In this document: positions 63,970-64,000 of the stretch, one piece after another
How positions within the stretch are numbered: the first letter of the stretch is position 1
How the letters are laid out: each line of letters opens with the position of its first letter
Origin: Roseibium sp.
Lineage (GTDB): Bacteria > Pseudomonadota > Alphaproteobacteria > Rhizobiales > Stappiaceae
Assembly (NCBI GenBank): GCA_017643215.1
Contig: JAEPNV010000010.1
Span: forward strand, 124,001 to 188,000
Reading direction: 5' to 3'
Length of the DNA: 64,000 bases
The notes under the pieces: generated by a model
The model's database searches: none
What the model saw: only the letters and a program-made list of their open reading frames with translations
What the model was told of the DNA's origin: nothing
Position numbers and translations under genes: made by a program

Positions 63970-64000
63970 CGCGGTCAGGACTCCTGCTTCAGTGCGCTTT

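Overview
This 64 kb window is a gene-dense, GC-rich bacterial chromosome segment. The gene families suggest an alphaproteobacterium, probably a free-living, possibly marine or soil, organic-acid and amino-acid-using heterotroph. The evidence is an alphaproteobacterial-type NADPH glutamate synthase (gltBD), a KdsD/KpsF sugar-phosphate isomerase, a PomAB-type flagellar stator, PAS-7-type sensor kinases, several LIV-type and TRAP uptake systems, a BCCT transporter and a DUF2937 protein. The order is not certain; Hyphomicrobiales or a nearby order is an inference from family content. No rRNA, tRNA, CRISPR, prophage or complete insertion sequence was seen. Nearly everything looks like core or niche-adaptive chromosome.

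Layout. 0-5 kb: 3' part of gltB and gltD (ammonia assimilation). 5-9 kb (minus): an outer-membrane beta-barrel protein, a lytic transglycosylase and a degenerate SGNH/DUF459 protein. 9.3-12.1 kb (plus): kdsD, then pomA-pomB. 12.1-15.1 kb (minus): NfeD, an SPFH protein and ferrochelatase. 15.3-23.8 kb (minus): one seven-gene cluster with a FadD-like acyl-CoA ligase at its start, a complete LIV-type ABC importer in the middle and a PaaK-like ligase at its end, which reads as an import-and-activate module for an organic acid. 24.0-26.8 kb (plus): a hybrid PAS histidine kinase overlapping an OmpR-type regulator. 26.8-33.9 kb (minus): two TRAP permease pairs. The promoter-proximal one has a TakP-like binding protein and unusually enlarged permease subunits. 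The distal pair has no binding protein and lies beyond an intrinsic terminator. 34.0-36.1 kb (plus): a Cache-domain histidine kinase and NarL-type regulator, divergent from the TRAP operon and probably its controller.

36-46 kb: a PuuD-like glutamine amidotransferase, a DUF1007-NicO metal-transporter fusion, leucine-type dehydrogenase, TetR and LysR regulators, a gamma-glutamyltransferase/oxamate-amidohydrolase-like enzyme, DUF2937, a WD40 protein and a His-rich CobW-family GTPase. 46-50 kb: an aminotransferase and a multi-PAS diguanylate cyclase. 50-58.9 kb: an FMN reductase, UspA plus BCCT transporter, a LacI regulator with a miniature inverted-repeat element inserted at its 5' end, a Pal-like lipoprotein, an L,D-transpeptidase, a DMT permease, an O6-alkylguanine methyltransferase and a chromate transporter. 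59-64 kb (minus): a MarR regulator behind two overlapping flavodoxin-fold oxidoreductases, then a GlcD-like flavoenzyme translationally coupled to a cytosine-deaminase-like amidohydrolase.

Most noteworthy: the 265-bp MITE-like element with about 30-bp imperfect terminal inverted repeats (54199-54463); the 888-residue TRAP large permease with a roughly 330-residue non-membrane tail and its enlarged small subunit; the DUF1007-NicO fusion; the SGNH-fold protein that has lost its catalytic Ser, Asn and His; and several candidate operators (upstream of pomA, leucine dehydrogenase, marR, cobW and the acyl-CoA ligase). All functional assignments come from reading motifs and recalled family features; no database search was run.
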